NCBI GenBank assembly: GCA_030141605.1
Contig: JAQGDQ010000403.1
Span: 35,001 to 97,000, forward strand
Origin: Tubiluchus corallicola
Taxonomy: Eukaryota > Priapulida > Priapulimorpha > Priapulimorphida > Tubiluchidae
Direction of reading: 5' to 3'
DNA length: 62,000 nucleotides
Every line of letters begins with the position of its first letter. Within the stretch, counting starts at the first letter, position 1. The position numbers and the translations under genes were made by a program. This document shows positions 12,101 through 23,047 of this stretch, in pieces. The notes below the pieces were generated by a model. The model searched no databases. It saw only the letters and a list, made by a program, of their open reading frames with translations, and was not told where the DNA came from.

Positions 12101-13437
12101 GAAGTTTGAGCTGCCTTATGAGTTCAATGTAATACCTTTCGCAAGTTTAAACAGTACGATCGCAGATATTTCGCCCGGGTGGTTAGTGTGGGTTGCTTCA
12201 TTGATAACGTCTCGTTCACTAAAACACTTGAAAAACAAAGTAACACGTGTTAGATTTAAAAAAATTGCATAAAAATGATAAAAATGCATGTGAAGCAAAT
12301 GGAATTTCCAGTGTGGTACTTGCTTATCTGTTCATTCGTCCTTCCGTATGAGTAATTACTGGTTAATCCATTCGTGTCCTTGTCGGTTCTTTATTAAATT
12401 TATCGTTCTACTCGCGTGCTCACGTTTCGTTTATTGTTTGGTATTGACCATAGAAAAATTATGGTTCAAAATTGCTGTGTACAGGTTTGTTTTGAGAACA
12501 GATATCAGGATTTTTTGGAGAGGGGGTGGGGGTGGTCAGTTAGGCAGTGCTGTATAACAGGCAATTATGAATCTGTTTTGCTACTTCAAGTTCCAATGCG
12601 AATATTAAACCTTATATCTGTTTCATACCTGGTCATCATTTGCAGGCGTGTAAATATGGCCAATCGTCTCAAGCAAATGACCCAGTTGTTCAGCAGACGA
12701 AGCCCATTTGTGATCCTCATAACTTTTTGCAGGTTGATGGTGACTAGAAGATGAATCTGCATCATTACTGAGCCATTTTATGTGTAGAATTTTGTTCAAA
12801 ATCATTTGAGATGCTTGATAAAACTGTGCCCTGTTGAGACCTCGTAATGAAGGGTCTGCACCAGTTACTTCTCGAAATACACCTGTTGTGTTAAATACCT
12901 GCAAAACATTTAATAAATCAGGATGGATTTAACCTTATATATGACATACAAAAAATTAAAATTGCAAGGCAGCCAATATCTGGCTGTCCTCAAACAAAAC
13001 TACCATTTTGCCCGCTTTAATGCACTAAATGGGGAACTCCGTGGACTTTAAGGGCTACTCTTAGGAACTTCTGCCACTATAAGAATGTTAAAAGCCAATA
13101 TGAAACGGTCACATGTGGTTACAATTAAACAGGAAGAAATAATCCCGATTAGTAGTGCAGGTAATATTAATATCGAATACAGTTCAGTACATTTAATGCA
13201 GTTATTAATAGTTATTAATACAACTGTGCGTATATATACATCTGAACAATCTGATCCACTTTTGTAACAGAAGGAAAACCGTTCTTTCAAGCTGTCCAGT
13301 AGTCCATTCATAAAGCTATAGCTCACGGTTTCCACGTGTCTATCATCCGCTAACTTATCGAAGAAATCGTGGGTGTGGTGATCCTGGGCAAGAGCAACGA
13401 TTGCGATGGACCATAGAACCAATATCCGAATGCTCAT
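430..13437 (-). CDS. ZIP4/ZIP12-like zinc transporter (SLC39A, LIV-1 subfamily), 5' part only
   Basis: Seven coding exons, 5' to 3' on the minus strand: 13437-13240, 12898-12629, 12226-12136, 9522-9424, 8008-7665, 2682-2520, 599-430. All junctions are GT-AG and the phases (0,0,1,1,0,1,0) agree, giving about 445 residues. The first ATG opens a signal peptide (MSIRILVLWSIAIVALA). Residues about 45-187 align by pattern with the helix-rich extracellular domain of ZIP4 (GLLDSLKER, then paired cysteines, then SAEQLGHLLETI). Residues 188-388 resemble the PAL-motif domain: EEFLHWIFENYG, MEELGIGH, a long histidine/aspartate-rich loop in exon 5, and CPALIQQ with P363-A364-L365. Exon 7 encodes the first two membrane helices and ends at LLHLIPH. 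The rest, including the metal-site helices 4 and 5, lies off the left edge. The family imports zinc across the plasma membrane, and the His-rich loop probably senses or binds metal. The choice of ZIP4/12 rather than ZIP8/14 rests on the extra N-terminal domain. Confidence 0.85.
689..1710. repeat. 60-bp minisatellite, about 17 copies
   Basis: The period is exactly 60 bp. Each unit contains gcagcttttaacagc, atcgatttgttttag and cctttaatgctagagg, with scattered single-base differences (for example cttgcc or cctgcc). The array lies in the intron between ZIP exons 6 and 7. The copies are highly similar, which points to recent amplification or homogenisation. Confidence 0.95.
1955..2400. repeat. CAT/CAC-rich simple repeat with a 41-bp triplication
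   Basis: An imperfect (ATC)n/(ACC)n tract. Within it a 41-bp unit starting ttcaccccc and ending tgatttatta is repeated three times head to tail, from 2181 to about 2303. Confidence 0.85.
2112..2175 (-). repeat. fragment sharing sequence with the decayed exon-7 copy
   Basis: This stretch matches 281-350 closely: a gaatgg-attgc-atggactcagg core followed by the same intron-like sequence and ctggatt. It holds only the 5' start of the exon-like segment before it runs into a CAT-rich simple repeat. It implies that exon 7 plus part of its upstream intron was copied more than once. Confidence 0.5.
3001..3330. repeat. GA-rich polypurine tract
   Basis: About 330 bp of nearly pure purine on the plus strand with many (GA)n runs, in ZIP intron 5. 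In the minus-strand transcript it would be CU-rich. The long open frames across it are artefacts of composition. Confidence 0.95.
3595..3715. repeat. (TTA)n microsatellite
   Basis: A nearly perfect ATT/TTA trinucleotide run of about 35 repeats, bordered by AT-rich sequence. Confidence 0.95.
3730..5860. other. intron sequence with no recognised feature
   Basis: Part of ZIP intron 5. Short open frames occur (for example 5296-5526 and 5546-5758), but none has a recognisable domain or splice support. No TIR pair or tandem array was noticed. Confidence 0.5.
5865..6075 (-). mobile_element. probable non-LTR retrotransposon 3' end with (ATT)n tail
   Basis: A perfect (AAT)n run at 5865-5948 is followed by aatctttattaaag and a GCCT/AGGC mini-hairpin at about 5985-6001. 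Read on the minus strand this looks like a LINE 3' end: unique sequence, hairpin, AATAAAG, then an ATT repeat tail. No reverse-transcriptase sequence was recognised upstream of it, so this is an inference from structure. Confidence 0.4.
6080..7640. other. intron sequence with no recognised feature
   Basis: Part of ZIP intron 5. The small plus-strand frame at 7452-7640 has no recognisable domain. Nothing else stands out. Confidence 0.5.
8305..8500 (+). repeat. interspersed repeat R1, copy 1
   Basis: About 190 bp is similar to the reverse complement of 30414-30605. The shared core includes cccatctaacta, gcgaatgg, tgtaacagcgaa and actagccg. It lies in ZIP intron 4. Only two copies are seen here and the element type is unknown. 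Confidence 0.7.
8939..9178. repeat. GA-rich polypurine tract
   Basis: (GA)n-rich, 240 bp, in ZIP intron 4. It has the same purine orientation as the tract at 3001-3330. The reading frames over it are compositional. Confidence 0.95.
9736..10308. mobile_element. MITE-like element, about 27-bp TIRs, TA target-site duplication
   Basis: The left end reads TAGGTTTTACACGTCAAATG and continues TAGAC. The reverse complement of the right end is TAGGTTTTACATTTCAAATG, continuing the same way. TA flanks both ends (9734-9735 and 10309-10310). Motifs of the type ACATTTGACTTACC recur in both orientations inside the ends. No coding sequence. The TA target and size suggest a non-autonomous Tc1/mariner-like or other TA-targeting element. 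It is 573 bp long and lies in ZIP intron 3. Confidence 0.75.
10562..11461. mobile_element. PIF/Harbinger-like non-autonomous element with about 40-bp TIRs
   Basis: The left end starts GGCCGCGTTTCCACTGCG. The right end, reverse complemented, is the same with one or two changes over about 40 bp, running into cagacacagactttt. It is flanked by CTA (559-561 of line 10501) on the left and TTA (11462-11464) on the right. This fits a 3-bp TWA-type duplication with one mutation. It is 900 bp long, has no transposase and contains a 30-bp minisatellite. Assignment to Harbinger is by TIR style and TSD length only. Confidence 0.65.
10676..10846. repeat. 30-bp minisatellite inside the TIR element
   Basis: About five head-to-tail units contain ccgcacgg-aa-ccacgtatg and cgcccggat, GC-rich against an AT-rich background. 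The overlapping open frames on both strands (to 137 codons) come from this array. Confidence 0.9.
11470..12130. other. intron sequence with no recognised feature
   Basis: The end of ZIP intron 3. A plus-strand frame at 11631-11930 has no recognisable domain and opposes the gene. Confidence 0.5.
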
Positions 13438-13694
13438 TTTGTGAAATAATCCGTATCCTGCCGAAATGAAAAAAGACCGAATTCACCTGTAACACAAAGC
13501 GATCACGTACGTAGTAATTATCACTAATTACATCAGTTTTTTACAGGTTCTTTGTTTCCTTGGTCACGGATCTTGCGTCATAATTTCGATTACTTCAGCA
13601 AACTAATAATGATTGACGTGGCTTAATTATTACGCTTAAAGGGTGCCTTCTTCTAAGATTACCAAATGATGAACCACAGTAAGATTCACCTTAA

Positions 13695-13905
13695 ATGAAG
13701 CCTTAAAACCTTGCAAAAAACCACCTGGCAAACCTAAAACAACTTGAATAGCTAAGATAAATAAAGATGTTCAACAACTTCAAACAAATCTATCTTTAGG
13801 AGTAGAAGAATTTACGCTGTTAGCTGGTGATAGAAGTGGGTGGAATACTCTGATAAATGTTGATACCTCAATGCCTACAACAACTGGAATGAGATTTTGA
13901 AGAAG
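13695..13905 (+). pseudogene. LINE ORF2 C-terminal remnant
   Basis: The plus strand reads KKPPGKPKTT, stop, IAKINKDVQ..., then EEFTLLAGDRSGWNTLI. This is the usual C-terminal end of LINE polyproteins: a G-RPK-TW-type motif, a basic helix, then A-DR--W--L. The expected tryptophan after KTT is a TGA stop, so it is broken. It lies about 260 bp upstream of the ZIP start codon on the opposite strand. Identification rests on motif pattern alone. Confidence 0.6.
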
Positions 13906-14159
13906 AATTGAAAGGGTACCTTACAAAGCCAACAAATGGCAATGTAAAAAATACGTAAAATTTTTAATAGCTTTCAAGATGTACGTTAAGACTATATTTC
14001 CGTGATATCTTAGGTCCAGTGAAATTTGTCTGCGAAAAAGATTTATGTCTTTGCAATTTTCATTTATTTTACATCTTGTTTATTCTTATCAAAGGCTACA
14101 AGAGAAAAAGAGTTACCCGAACATACCGCTCTAATGGAGACTACAGTAGCGTTCTTGGG

Positions 14160-14320
14160 TTTTTGTATATTCATATTGAGTCTATATACAACTTAAGTTT
14201 ACATACACAATGGATTTGTAAATTAGACATAAAAATACCAGCTGACTATATCTAAAGAATTAGAAAACTACCTCAGGCTAAAAACTCACGAGTATAGAAA
14301 AAAGCTGCAATTGCAATTAT
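14160..14320 (-). repeat. module T, inverted fragment
   Basis: This is the reverse complement of the module at 15840-15980 and 17640-17800 (agctgactatatct, aaaaactcacgagtatag). It forms an inverted partner on the left of the 1.13-kb duplication. Confidence 0.7.
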
Positions 14321-15440
14321 TCTACTGAAAAGCGTTCTGCGTAATGAGTTGTTTCACTCGAAAATTTGCTTAAGGCAGATGACTTAAATATCTGTTGTAA
14401 GATATCGGTAACCTGCTCTGTAAAGCAGACAACAGTGAAAGTCAAAAACAACAGAAAATGTTATTGCTGTGTTACTCAAATATTCAATTATTCGATTCGA
14501 TTACTCAAGTATAGATCTTAGTGTGGACTAATAATACTTGCAGAATAAAGTAAAACAAATTATTGTTATGCATGCAATTCTTTCTGTGCGTTAAATTTGC
14601 CAAAATTAGTTGAAAAGTGTGTTATCGTTAGCGACCTTATTTTTCACCTTCCGTCAAAAGTAGATTAGTCTGTAAGCCATTGATCATTTTTCCGTGGTAT
14701 GAATATAATCCTCTTTATAATCATAGATTTTTGACAATTTCTAATATTTACTTTTTTTATAAATGGCGTAGAAATATGTAGGATGGTTTTGTATGAGTTG
14801 GCTCTGGCGTGGTATGAGTCCCTAGATCTGCTAGTAAGTCATTTGTGTCACTGGTCTGTTAGTACACGAAGTCTGGGTCACGAAGTCTATTAGTCCATGC
14901 AAGGGTAGTAAGTCTACCTCGCATCTAGCTTCTGCAATTTACAACACATTGTTATTTTCCCGGTAATAACAACCATAAATAACTTATTGCACACTATCAA
15001 AATACTTACCCGCCACTTTATGCTCAAAGATTATACGCTTTTACGTGCAATTATGGACATTACCTAAAACTTGCCTGTGAATATTTGCAACTCTCAAATT
15101 GCAATAATGACTCAATAATGACTGCTTACTTGATGCAGTTGTGTCGCTATTTGTCAAGATTTTTGCAGCCATGTATAAGATCTTCCTAAATAACGTGTTC
15201 CTTTAGAGAAAGAGAACCCCTTTTTTAATTAAATTTGTTTTTATTGCTTTCACTTCACAGATTCAGCGGTTTACACCAACTTTGTAATAAATAATACAAG
15301 TCATGTTTTTGGATGCACGCGGTTTTTGGCTCTAAATATACTTATACGCGCTCGTTTCCTCGCAACTAGATATTTTGAATAGTTTCTAATGGAAATATGT
15401 ATATTTAGTATGAGAGAAATTACCAGTATTTTACATGTAC

Positions 15441-15472
15441 AATGCTGACAGATTTACCACTCTGTCAGCATT
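15441..15472. other. perfect 12-bp-stem hairpin before minisatellite (copy 1)
   Basis: aatgctgacaga, then an 8-base loop, then tctgtcagcatt. The stem is perfect and abuts the first 33-bp repeat unit. Confidence 0.9.
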
Positions 15473-15765
15473 AATGGTAAAAGTCTAGCAAGTCAATATT
15501 ACTCAAATGGTAAAAGTCTAGTAAATCAATATTACTCAAAGGGTAAAAGTCTAGTAAGTCAATATTACTCAAATGGTAAAAGTCTAGTAAGTCAATATTA
15601 CTCAAATGGTAAAAGTCTAGTAAGTCAATATTACTCAAATGGTAAAAGTCTAGTAAGTCAGTAAGTCAATATTATTCAAATGGTAAAAGTCTAGTAAGTC
15701 AGTAAGTCAATATTATTCAAATGGTAAAAGTCTAGTAAGTCAATATTACTCAAATGGTACAATTA
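15473..15765. repeat. 33-bp minisatellite, about 9 units
   Basis: The unit contains aatggtaaaagtctagtaag and tcaatattactc. Two units carry an extra 8-bp gtcagtaa step. Confidence 0.95.
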
Positions 15766-15778
15766 AACGTTAAATGCC

Positions 15779-15817
<39 letters not shown>

Positions 15818-16569
15818 TTCACCTGTCCGAGTGTTTTAATATAATATATAATTTATATTGCAGCCTTTTTCTATACTCGTGAGTTTTTAGCCTGGGGTAG
15901 CTTTCTAATTCTTTAGATATAGTCAGCTGGTATTTTCAGAAATGCGCAGTCGTAATTTTTATGTCTAATTTACTAACATAATAGAAGTTTACTAGAATAA
16001 ACTGGGTCACGAAGTCTTTTAGTCCATGCAAGGGTAGTAAGTCTACCTCGCATCTAGCTTCTGCAATCTACAACACATTGTTATTTTCCCGCTAATAACA
16101 ACCATAAATAACTTTTTGCAAACTATCAAAAGACTTACTCGCCACTTTATGCTCAAAGATTATACGCTTTTACGTGCAATTATGGACATTACCTAAAACT
16201 TGCCTGTGAATATTTACAACTCTCAAATTGCAATAATGACTCAATAATGACTGCTTACTTGATGCAGTTGTGTCGCTATTTGTCAAGATTTTTGCAGCCA
16301 TGTATAAGCTCTTCCTAAATAACGTGTTCCTTTTGAGAAAGAGAATCCCTTTTTTAATTAAATTTGTTTTTATTGCTTTCACTTCACAGATTCAGCGGTT
16401 TACACCAACTTTGTAATAAATAATACAAGTCATGTTTTTGGATGCACGCGGTTTTTGGCTCTAAATATACTTATACGCGCTCGTTTCCTCGCAACTAGAT
16501 ATTTTGAATAGTTTCTAATGGAAATATGTATATTTAGTATGAGAGAAATTACCAGTATTTTACATGTAC

Positions 16570-16601
16570 AATGCTGACAGATTTACCACTCTGTCAGCAT
16601 T
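16570..16601. other. perfect 12-bp-stem hairpin before minisatellite (copy 2)
   Basis: The same hairpin as at 15441-15472, again directly before the array. Confidence 0.9.
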
Positions 16602-17575
16602 AATGGTAAAAGTCTAGCAAATCAATATTACTCAAATGGTAAAAGTCTAGTAAATCAATATTACTCAAATGGTAAAAGTCTAGTAAGTCAGTATAACTCA
16701 AATGGTAAAAGTCTAGTAAGTCAATATTACTCAAATGGTAAAAGTCTAGTAAGTGAATATTACTCAAATGGTAAAGTCTAGTAACTCAATATTACTCAAA
16801 TGGTAAAAGTTTAGTAAGTCAATATTACTCAAATGGTAAAAGTTTAGTAAGTCAATATTACTCAAATGGTAAAAGTCTAGTAAGTCAATATTACTCAAAT
16901 GGCAAAATACTATTAGGTCAATATTACTCAAATGGTAAAAGTCTAGTAAGTCAATATTACTCGAGCGGTAAAAGTCTAGTAAGTCAATATTACTCAAATG
17001 GTAAAAGTCTAGTAAGTCAACATTACTCAAATGGTAAAAGTCTAGTAAGTCAGTATTACTCAAATGGTAAAAGTCTAGTAAGTCAATATTACTCAAATGG
17101 TAAAAGTCTAGTAAGTCAACATTACTCAAATGGTAAAAGTCTAGTAAGTCAATATTACTCAAATGGTAAAAGTCTAGTAAGTCAATATTACTCAAATGGT
17201 AAAAGTCTAGTAAGTCAATATTACTCAAATGGCAAAATACTATTAGGTCAATATTACTCAAATGGTAAAAGTCTAGTAAATCAATATTACTCGAGCGGTA
17301 AAAGTCTAGTAAGTCAATATTACTCAAATGGTAAAAGTCTAGTAAGTCAACATTACTCAAATGGTAAAAGTCTAGTAAGTCAGTATTACTCAAATGGTAA
17401 AAGTCTAGTAAGTCAATATTACTCAAATGGTAAAAGTCTAGTAAGTCAATATTACTCAAATGGTAAAAGTCTAGTAAGTCAATATTACTCAAATGGTGAA
17501 AGTCTAGTAAGTCAGTAAGCCAATATTATTCAAATGGTAAAAGTCTAGTAAGTCAATATTACTCAAATGGTACAA
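16602..17575. repeat. 33-bp minisatellite, about 29 units with higher-order structure
   Basis: The same unit as 15473-15765. Variant units (ggcaaaatactattagg and ctcgagcgg) recur 330 bp apart (16901 and 17231), which shows a 10-unit block that was itself duplicated. Because 33 is a multiple of three, the minus strand stays open for 242 codons. That is a repeat artefact, not a gene. Confidence 0.95.
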
Positions 17576-17639
17576 TTAAACGTTAAATGCCCCAATATAT
17601 ATATATATATATGTATATTTCACCTGTCCGAGAGATTTA

Positions 17640-17990
17640 ATATAATATATAATTTATATTGCAGCCTTTTTCTATACTCGTGAGTTTTTAGCCATTCTTT
17701 AGATATCGTAATTCTTTAGATATAGTCAGCTGGTATTTTCACAAATGCACAGTCGTAATTTTTATGTATAATTTACTAATCCATTGTGTATGTAAACTTA
17801 AGTTGTAGACTCAAAATGAATATATATAATGCTATTTTCAACCCAAGCTAAGACTGGTTTGCACATTTGCTAATATCTGTGTAAAAATTAAATTTACACT
17901 GAATTACGACGCCTATAGGCAATTAATCTGCGATTAACGCTGCCAATCATAAGTAAGTTTTGGTCAGTATAATAAAATTTACCCTGCAAC
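17640..17990 (+). repeat. module T plus extension, direct copy
   Basis: Shares tatactcgtgagtttttagc and gatatagtcagctggtatttt with 15840-15980. From about 17700 it also matches the reverse complement of 23048-23325, including acgacgcctataggcaatta. Confidence 0.85.
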
Positions 17991-18366
17991 CACACATTCA
18001 TTTTTGATTGCATTAGGACTAACTGTGTTCATAACAAATGTTGTTTTGATTTGAACATGAACTTGCATACATTTTTGAAGCACATTGATAAATTTTCAGA
18101 AATTCAAAAATTTGTAAATAAGCATAATTTCTTTTTTTAATTATGACTCTGTTGTTCACCTGAATGGATATATTTACCGCTCGTAATTGTATGCTTAGTC
18201 GCATTCTGATGTTTACATATTTATATGTAAATACATAATTATTATGGTGTGATTTATGTCATCAGTCTTGTTGTGCAAATATGTATTATATAATAATTGT
18301 AATGTATAGGTGTTTGCTAATTGCTAACCCAGTAAATTAAATTAAATCAAATATATGAGAATAAAT

Positions 18367-18487
<121 letters not shown>

Positions 18488-18491
18488 ACTG

Positions 18492-18696
<205 letters not shown>

Positions 18697-18699
18697 ATG

Positions 18700-20330
18700 A
18701 ATGCAATTTTCATTTTTAACGAGTGTAATAGATTCCTGCATAGCGCAACCTCGTTTCTTGCGCTGTGAAAAAGCGGGCAGACATAGTTTGCTACACTTCT
18801 GAGTTGTGAATAGTTCCTAAATATAAAATATCAATATGGAAATAAAAATTTCTTCAAATATATTAATGGTAGTATAATGGTATGATTAGTTTTAAGCTTT
18901 TATTACAGCTACGTCAATTATCATAAAGAGCCTTTTGATGTTGTAATAAACTCATAATCAGTTGTTGCAATCTAAAATAACTTTAGACAGGCCTTTTCTT
19001 CAAAAAAATAAATAAACAAAAAATAGAGACGCATTTACCCGTTGTTAATTTACATAGTTATGACAGTTAGACGAATGACTTGGAATTTTAAACAAGTTTT
19101 TACCTGAGACATACAAATCCTTCAAAAACAATCAACTTACCTGTAAACTTATGTCAACACAACACAACCAATCTATAAAGTGTCAACAAGTAGTTTCCAG
19201 CGAAGGCACTATCGCGCTTAACAGATAAATAAAACACTGTTCATGTTAGCAGAGCAGTGGAACAAGATATTGTGTACTAGTACCTTCAGGGCAGTCACGT
19301 GTTTCAGGCATATAACTTTCTGTAACTGGAGTTTTCATATAGCGCGCTATATATAAAGAATGCTGCTGTAACTTAATTTCTTAATGCGATCAGGTTTTCT
19401 GACGAGCTCTCGTGACGCTAACCTTGTCGCTGGGGTGTTTTGGGGAGAGCCACCAACCGACATTGGCAGGTTTATCAGACTGTTTTTGAAGTTGCGATGT
19501 TCATGTTATAAACAGATGAAATCAATGGATGAAAACATGGTTTAACTTTGCGATTTGTATTTTACTCAAAATCATAGTCAATCCACATATATACGAAAAT
19601 GGTAAACATAATCAACAGTAGTAAAGAAAAGTTAAGGTAAATCCATCAGCCAATATATCAGCCATATGGCACCTGAGTCAAAACGTTATTATAACCACAC
19701 AACTGTTTAAGCCTATTGCTTGTCCTCTAATCTTGCTACCAAGTGTGAAAAAACTACTACATTCACAGAGAAGCCAAGCGACCTGGTTCCATACAAATAT
19801 ATAGCAGTAGCAGTACATACAAATATTGGAAACTTTCAAGTGTACAAACAGATGTCAGCACTGACTTAGCGGTAATGAAAACTAAAGTTTAACAGGGGTG
19901 TAAATGTTTGAGTTAGCAGTTTTTCTTTGCGTGTTCGTTCATCCGTCTCTCTGTTAGGATAGCCCATACTGTATTGTAAAAATTGTCCTAAAAATGTCTG
20001 TCATCTGTGCCCAACACAATTCATGTTTTATTTGAAGCCATTTTGCACTTTTCTGGTCTCTAGTAATGTCGGTAGGTCCAAGCAGCATTTTTTGGTCCCT
20101 GACATTTAAAAATGACAGCAGAGTGACCTAATACAAGCAATAATTCTGAAACATTTAATGCCAAGTAGAAATGCCTCATCAATGCAAAATAAGTGCATGG
20201 TCTAAATAATAATTGTTTGTTCCGACGATATTACCAGAAGAACTTTGTTCTGACACAAGGTGTTTTGAATCCCCAAAAGCATTACGAAAAGTAAATTTTG
20301 TATGTATTGCAGTATCACACATTTCCGTGA
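18700..20330. other. intergenic, nothing recognised
   Basis: AT-rich sequence without a supported gene. The only structure noticed is a 16-bp perfect palindrome, atatagcgcgctatat, at 19337-19352. Confidence 0.5.
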
Positions 20331-20335
20331 ATGTA

Positions 20336-20840
20336 ATAGCTCTTCTCTTCTCTTTCCTTCCCCTTTCTTCCCTTCCATTCCCTTCACTTCTCTTCTTTTC
20401 ACTTCTCTTCTCTTCTCTTCTCTTAACTTCTCTTCTCTTCCCTTCACTTCTCTTTTCTTCTTTTCACTTCTCTTCTTCTCTCATTTCTTCTCTTCACTTC
20501 ACTTCACTTCACTTCTCTTCTCTTCTTTTCACTTCTCATCTCTTCTCTTCCCTTCACTTCTCTTCTCTTCTTTTCACTTCTCTTCTTCTTTATTTCTTTC
20601 TTCTCTTCACTTCACTTCACTTCTCTTCTCTTCTCTTCACTTCTCATTTTCTTCTCTTCCCTTCACTTCACTTCTCTTCTCTTCTTTTCACTTCTCTTCT
20701 CTCATTTCTTCTCTTCACTTCACTTCTCTTCTTCTCTCATTTCTTCTCTTCACTTCACTTCACTTCTCTTCTCTTCTTTTCACTTCTCATCTCTTCTCTT
20801 TTCTTCTCTTCTCTTTCCTTCCCTTCCCTTTCCTTCTCTT
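20336..20840. repeat. polypyrimidine CTTCT/CACTT array
   Basis: About 500 bp of almost pure pyrimidine on the plus strand, made of variable ttctcttc and cttcactt units. The long plus-strand frames over it are compositional. Confidence 0.95.
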
Positions 20841-21029
20841 ATAGTTATGACTTTGACCTGGCTAGCAGGAATAACAGTACACACAAGATTAATTTAGCAT
20901 CATTTTAACGCGTTTGCATGAACGGCGTCTTATATGACGGAACATCGCTTAAACGCTCTGCTTATCTCAAAAACTAAAATACTAATCTTCTCCCTTTCTT
21001 ACTAGAGTTTGTACTGCGTTACCAGAAAT

Positions 21030-21216
21030 GTTTCATCTGTTGTTCGCTACATTTTAACGAAAATTTTAACTCGTAAACATTTATTTTAATAATTTTATCA
21101 TTTTAATTTTTTACCCTTAATATTCTATCTTTAATAATTTTTGTAACTTTTAACTTTTTACTGTAATATGTTCTATGAATCTCGACTGCAAAATAAAATA
21201 ACTTACTTACTTATTT
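21030..21216 (+). mobile_element. probable LINE 3' tail with (ACTT)n
   Basis: T-rich unique sequence leads to ctgcaaaataaaataacttacttactt. An AATAAA-like signal followed by a short tandem tail is the usual end of CR1/L2/RTE-type LINEs. No coding part was seen upstream. Confidence 0.4.
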
Positions 21217-21219
21217 AAA

Positions 21220-22790
21220 TGAAAAACGGAGCTGATATTCAATTTTGTACCTAAACGAATAATTATAAGAACTAAAGAGCAACGAGCACAGATTCGTGCG
21301 GTAACAAGTAAAATTTTAATGAAATGTTAAGTAATTTGGCTCGCGTACACTTCAACTTCGTAGACTACATACGTAGCGCCATCGTGAGCTAAATATTGTA
21401 AACTTTCATGGCAAAACAGCAAAATTTTTCAGAATCTTGAAGTTTAGGCTGTAACATGTTTCTTATTCAAGCAAATGCTTCATTATCTCCTTTGAAACTG
21501 AAAGGGCGGGGTTCTATAAAAAAGAATTTCCTTCTCCTTCCATGCTTTTATGATTTTGCATTTTATTCGAGAAACATTACAGGTGTTACTTCTAGGTGTT
21601 ATTCTAGGCATTCTAGTATTCTAGGGGTTAGTTTAAACAATTTATTATAGGATTGGATCAGACAGTTTGAACAACAAGACTTAGGATCCTCACCACAACA
21701 GACTTGATACACTATTTACAAAAACATTTACAGTAAGAATAGACTATAACTACACAAGCTGACAAGTTTTACTACAAGATTACATTAGACATTAGTAGAA
21801 AATGACGGTTAGAAAATATTAATGTACGATTATTTAAGACTGATACATTTCATATCAGATAGAAACTACTGGAAGCGTTTAGTACGTAATACAAAGTCAT
21901 GTGCGTATTGGAATATTTTACAATTAGCAACATAGTTAAATTCATCTTTTCCGAATAATAACAACTTCAACAGATCATTAGTTCCCAAGGCAGCTATATT
22001 AAGGAAATGCATAATCATAATGTATTCTAGGTGTTACTTCTGGTCGGTGACTTTTGGCTCTTACAACCCTGAAAATGAAAATACTAATAACTTGTAAATT
22101 ATGTGATTAATGTACTAGATTAAATTAGATTACATTTAATTAGATTCAACGTTATTAATTCTAAAAGGATACTACATGCTCGCAATATAACAAATCAGAA
22201 AAAATCTAGTAGAAGCTGCAGCCACTCGATACGCGAGGTATTTCTGTCCCCGAAACCAAATTTCAAGTTTAAAAATTCTCCCACTCGCAGTATGCAACAA
22301 TGCGCAAGACCTCGATACTTACATACCAAAAATTGTAGCTCAATAAATGTAGGAGCTCTAGACGAAACAAAACGAAGATTACCCCTTTTTCCAACGTTTG
22401 ACCTGGCATTTTGAGTCAAGCAAACATAATCCCCTTTACCCAAGCAATGTGCCTGTGAGTTTTGTGCCACTTAGCCTTCTGAGTCTAAAAGGTCACCCAA
22501 AGTATTATCACCGATTTTGCATTTTCAGTCCTAGTGCTCATCTGTCCCACAATACCTAAATACTTGTGAAACAAAGGAAAAAACTGAAAGCCCTAGGAGT
22601 TGTCTCCAACTGCCCTTGACCCTTTGACCAGAGGTCAAAGAGCACCATGCCGTTGTCTTCCCGCTCAAGGCTATCCACTTGTGAATTTATGGCCCTAGCT
22701 TGTAAGTCTAACGAGTTATTAAACGAATTAAGAAGAATAAAGAAGAGCATAAAGAAGTAATAACTGTGTTAGATTCAAGAACACCTTGCT
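21220..22790. other. intergenic, nothing recognised
   Basis: Several 60-90 codon frames exist (for example minus 22195-22470), but none has recognisable domain or splice context. The string ctaggtgttacttct recurs near 21590 and 22026. Confidence 0.45.
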
Positions 22791-22802
22791 ATTAATTAAA
22801 AC

Positions 22803-23002
22803 CTGTGGAGTGTTAATCAAACTGCCTGCAAGGTGCGATTCTCTTGAGCAGCTGCAATTTGGCTTTTGATCAGAGGGAGCTAGGTTTCCGTCTGGAGCAG
22901 TATCTGTGGAGTGTTCAAACTGCCTGCAAGGTCCGATTCTCTTGAGCAGCTGCAATTTGGCTTTTGATCAGAGGGAGCTAGGTTTTGGTCTGGAATAGTG
23001 TG
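22803..23002. repeat. about 105-bp tandem duplication
   Basis: Two head-to-tail copies sharing ctcttgagcagctgcaattt and ggcttttgatcagagggagc, with few differences. The first begins near 22803 and the second near 22911. Confidence 0.9.
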
Positions 23003-23047
23003 CCTGAAATTGACTTATTTTTCTGCAGGAAACCCTCTTTAACTGAT

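Larger units (their letters stand above)
14873..16001. repeat. 1.13-kb segmental duplication, copy 1
   Basis: From ctgggtcacgaagtct onwards this is nearly identical to 16002 onwards, at an offset of 1129 bp. In order it contains a unique block, a perfect hairpin (15441-15472), a 33-bp minisatellite (15473-15765), an (AT)n run and module T. Nothing coding was recognised. Confidence 0.9.
16002..17790. repeat. 1.13-kb segmental duplication, copy 2 (expanded array)
   Basis: The same blocks occur in the same order as in 14873-16001, but the minisatellite has grown to about 29 units, which lengthens the copy. It ends in module T and then runs on into sequence shared with 23048-23325. Confidence 0.9.

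Noticed and set aside
13048-13239. Extension of ZIP exon 1 as a 129-codon continuous frame
   Set aside because: The donor GTATAT after TCAGAT gives the phase required by exon 2, and sequence beyond it does not resemble the family.
16764-17492. 242-codon minus-strand frame of repeating SNIDLLDFYHL
   Set aside because: It is produced by the 33-bp minisatellite, whose period is a multiple of three. There is no start context or splice support, and the related array lacks such a frame.
19337-19352. 16-bp palindrome as an operator or origin
   Set aside because: A lone palindrome in AT-rich intergenic DNA with no context to support a function.
20213-20908. 231-codon Phe/Leu/Ser-rich frame
   Set aside because: Almost all of it is the polypyrimidine array; the short unique ends show no domain.
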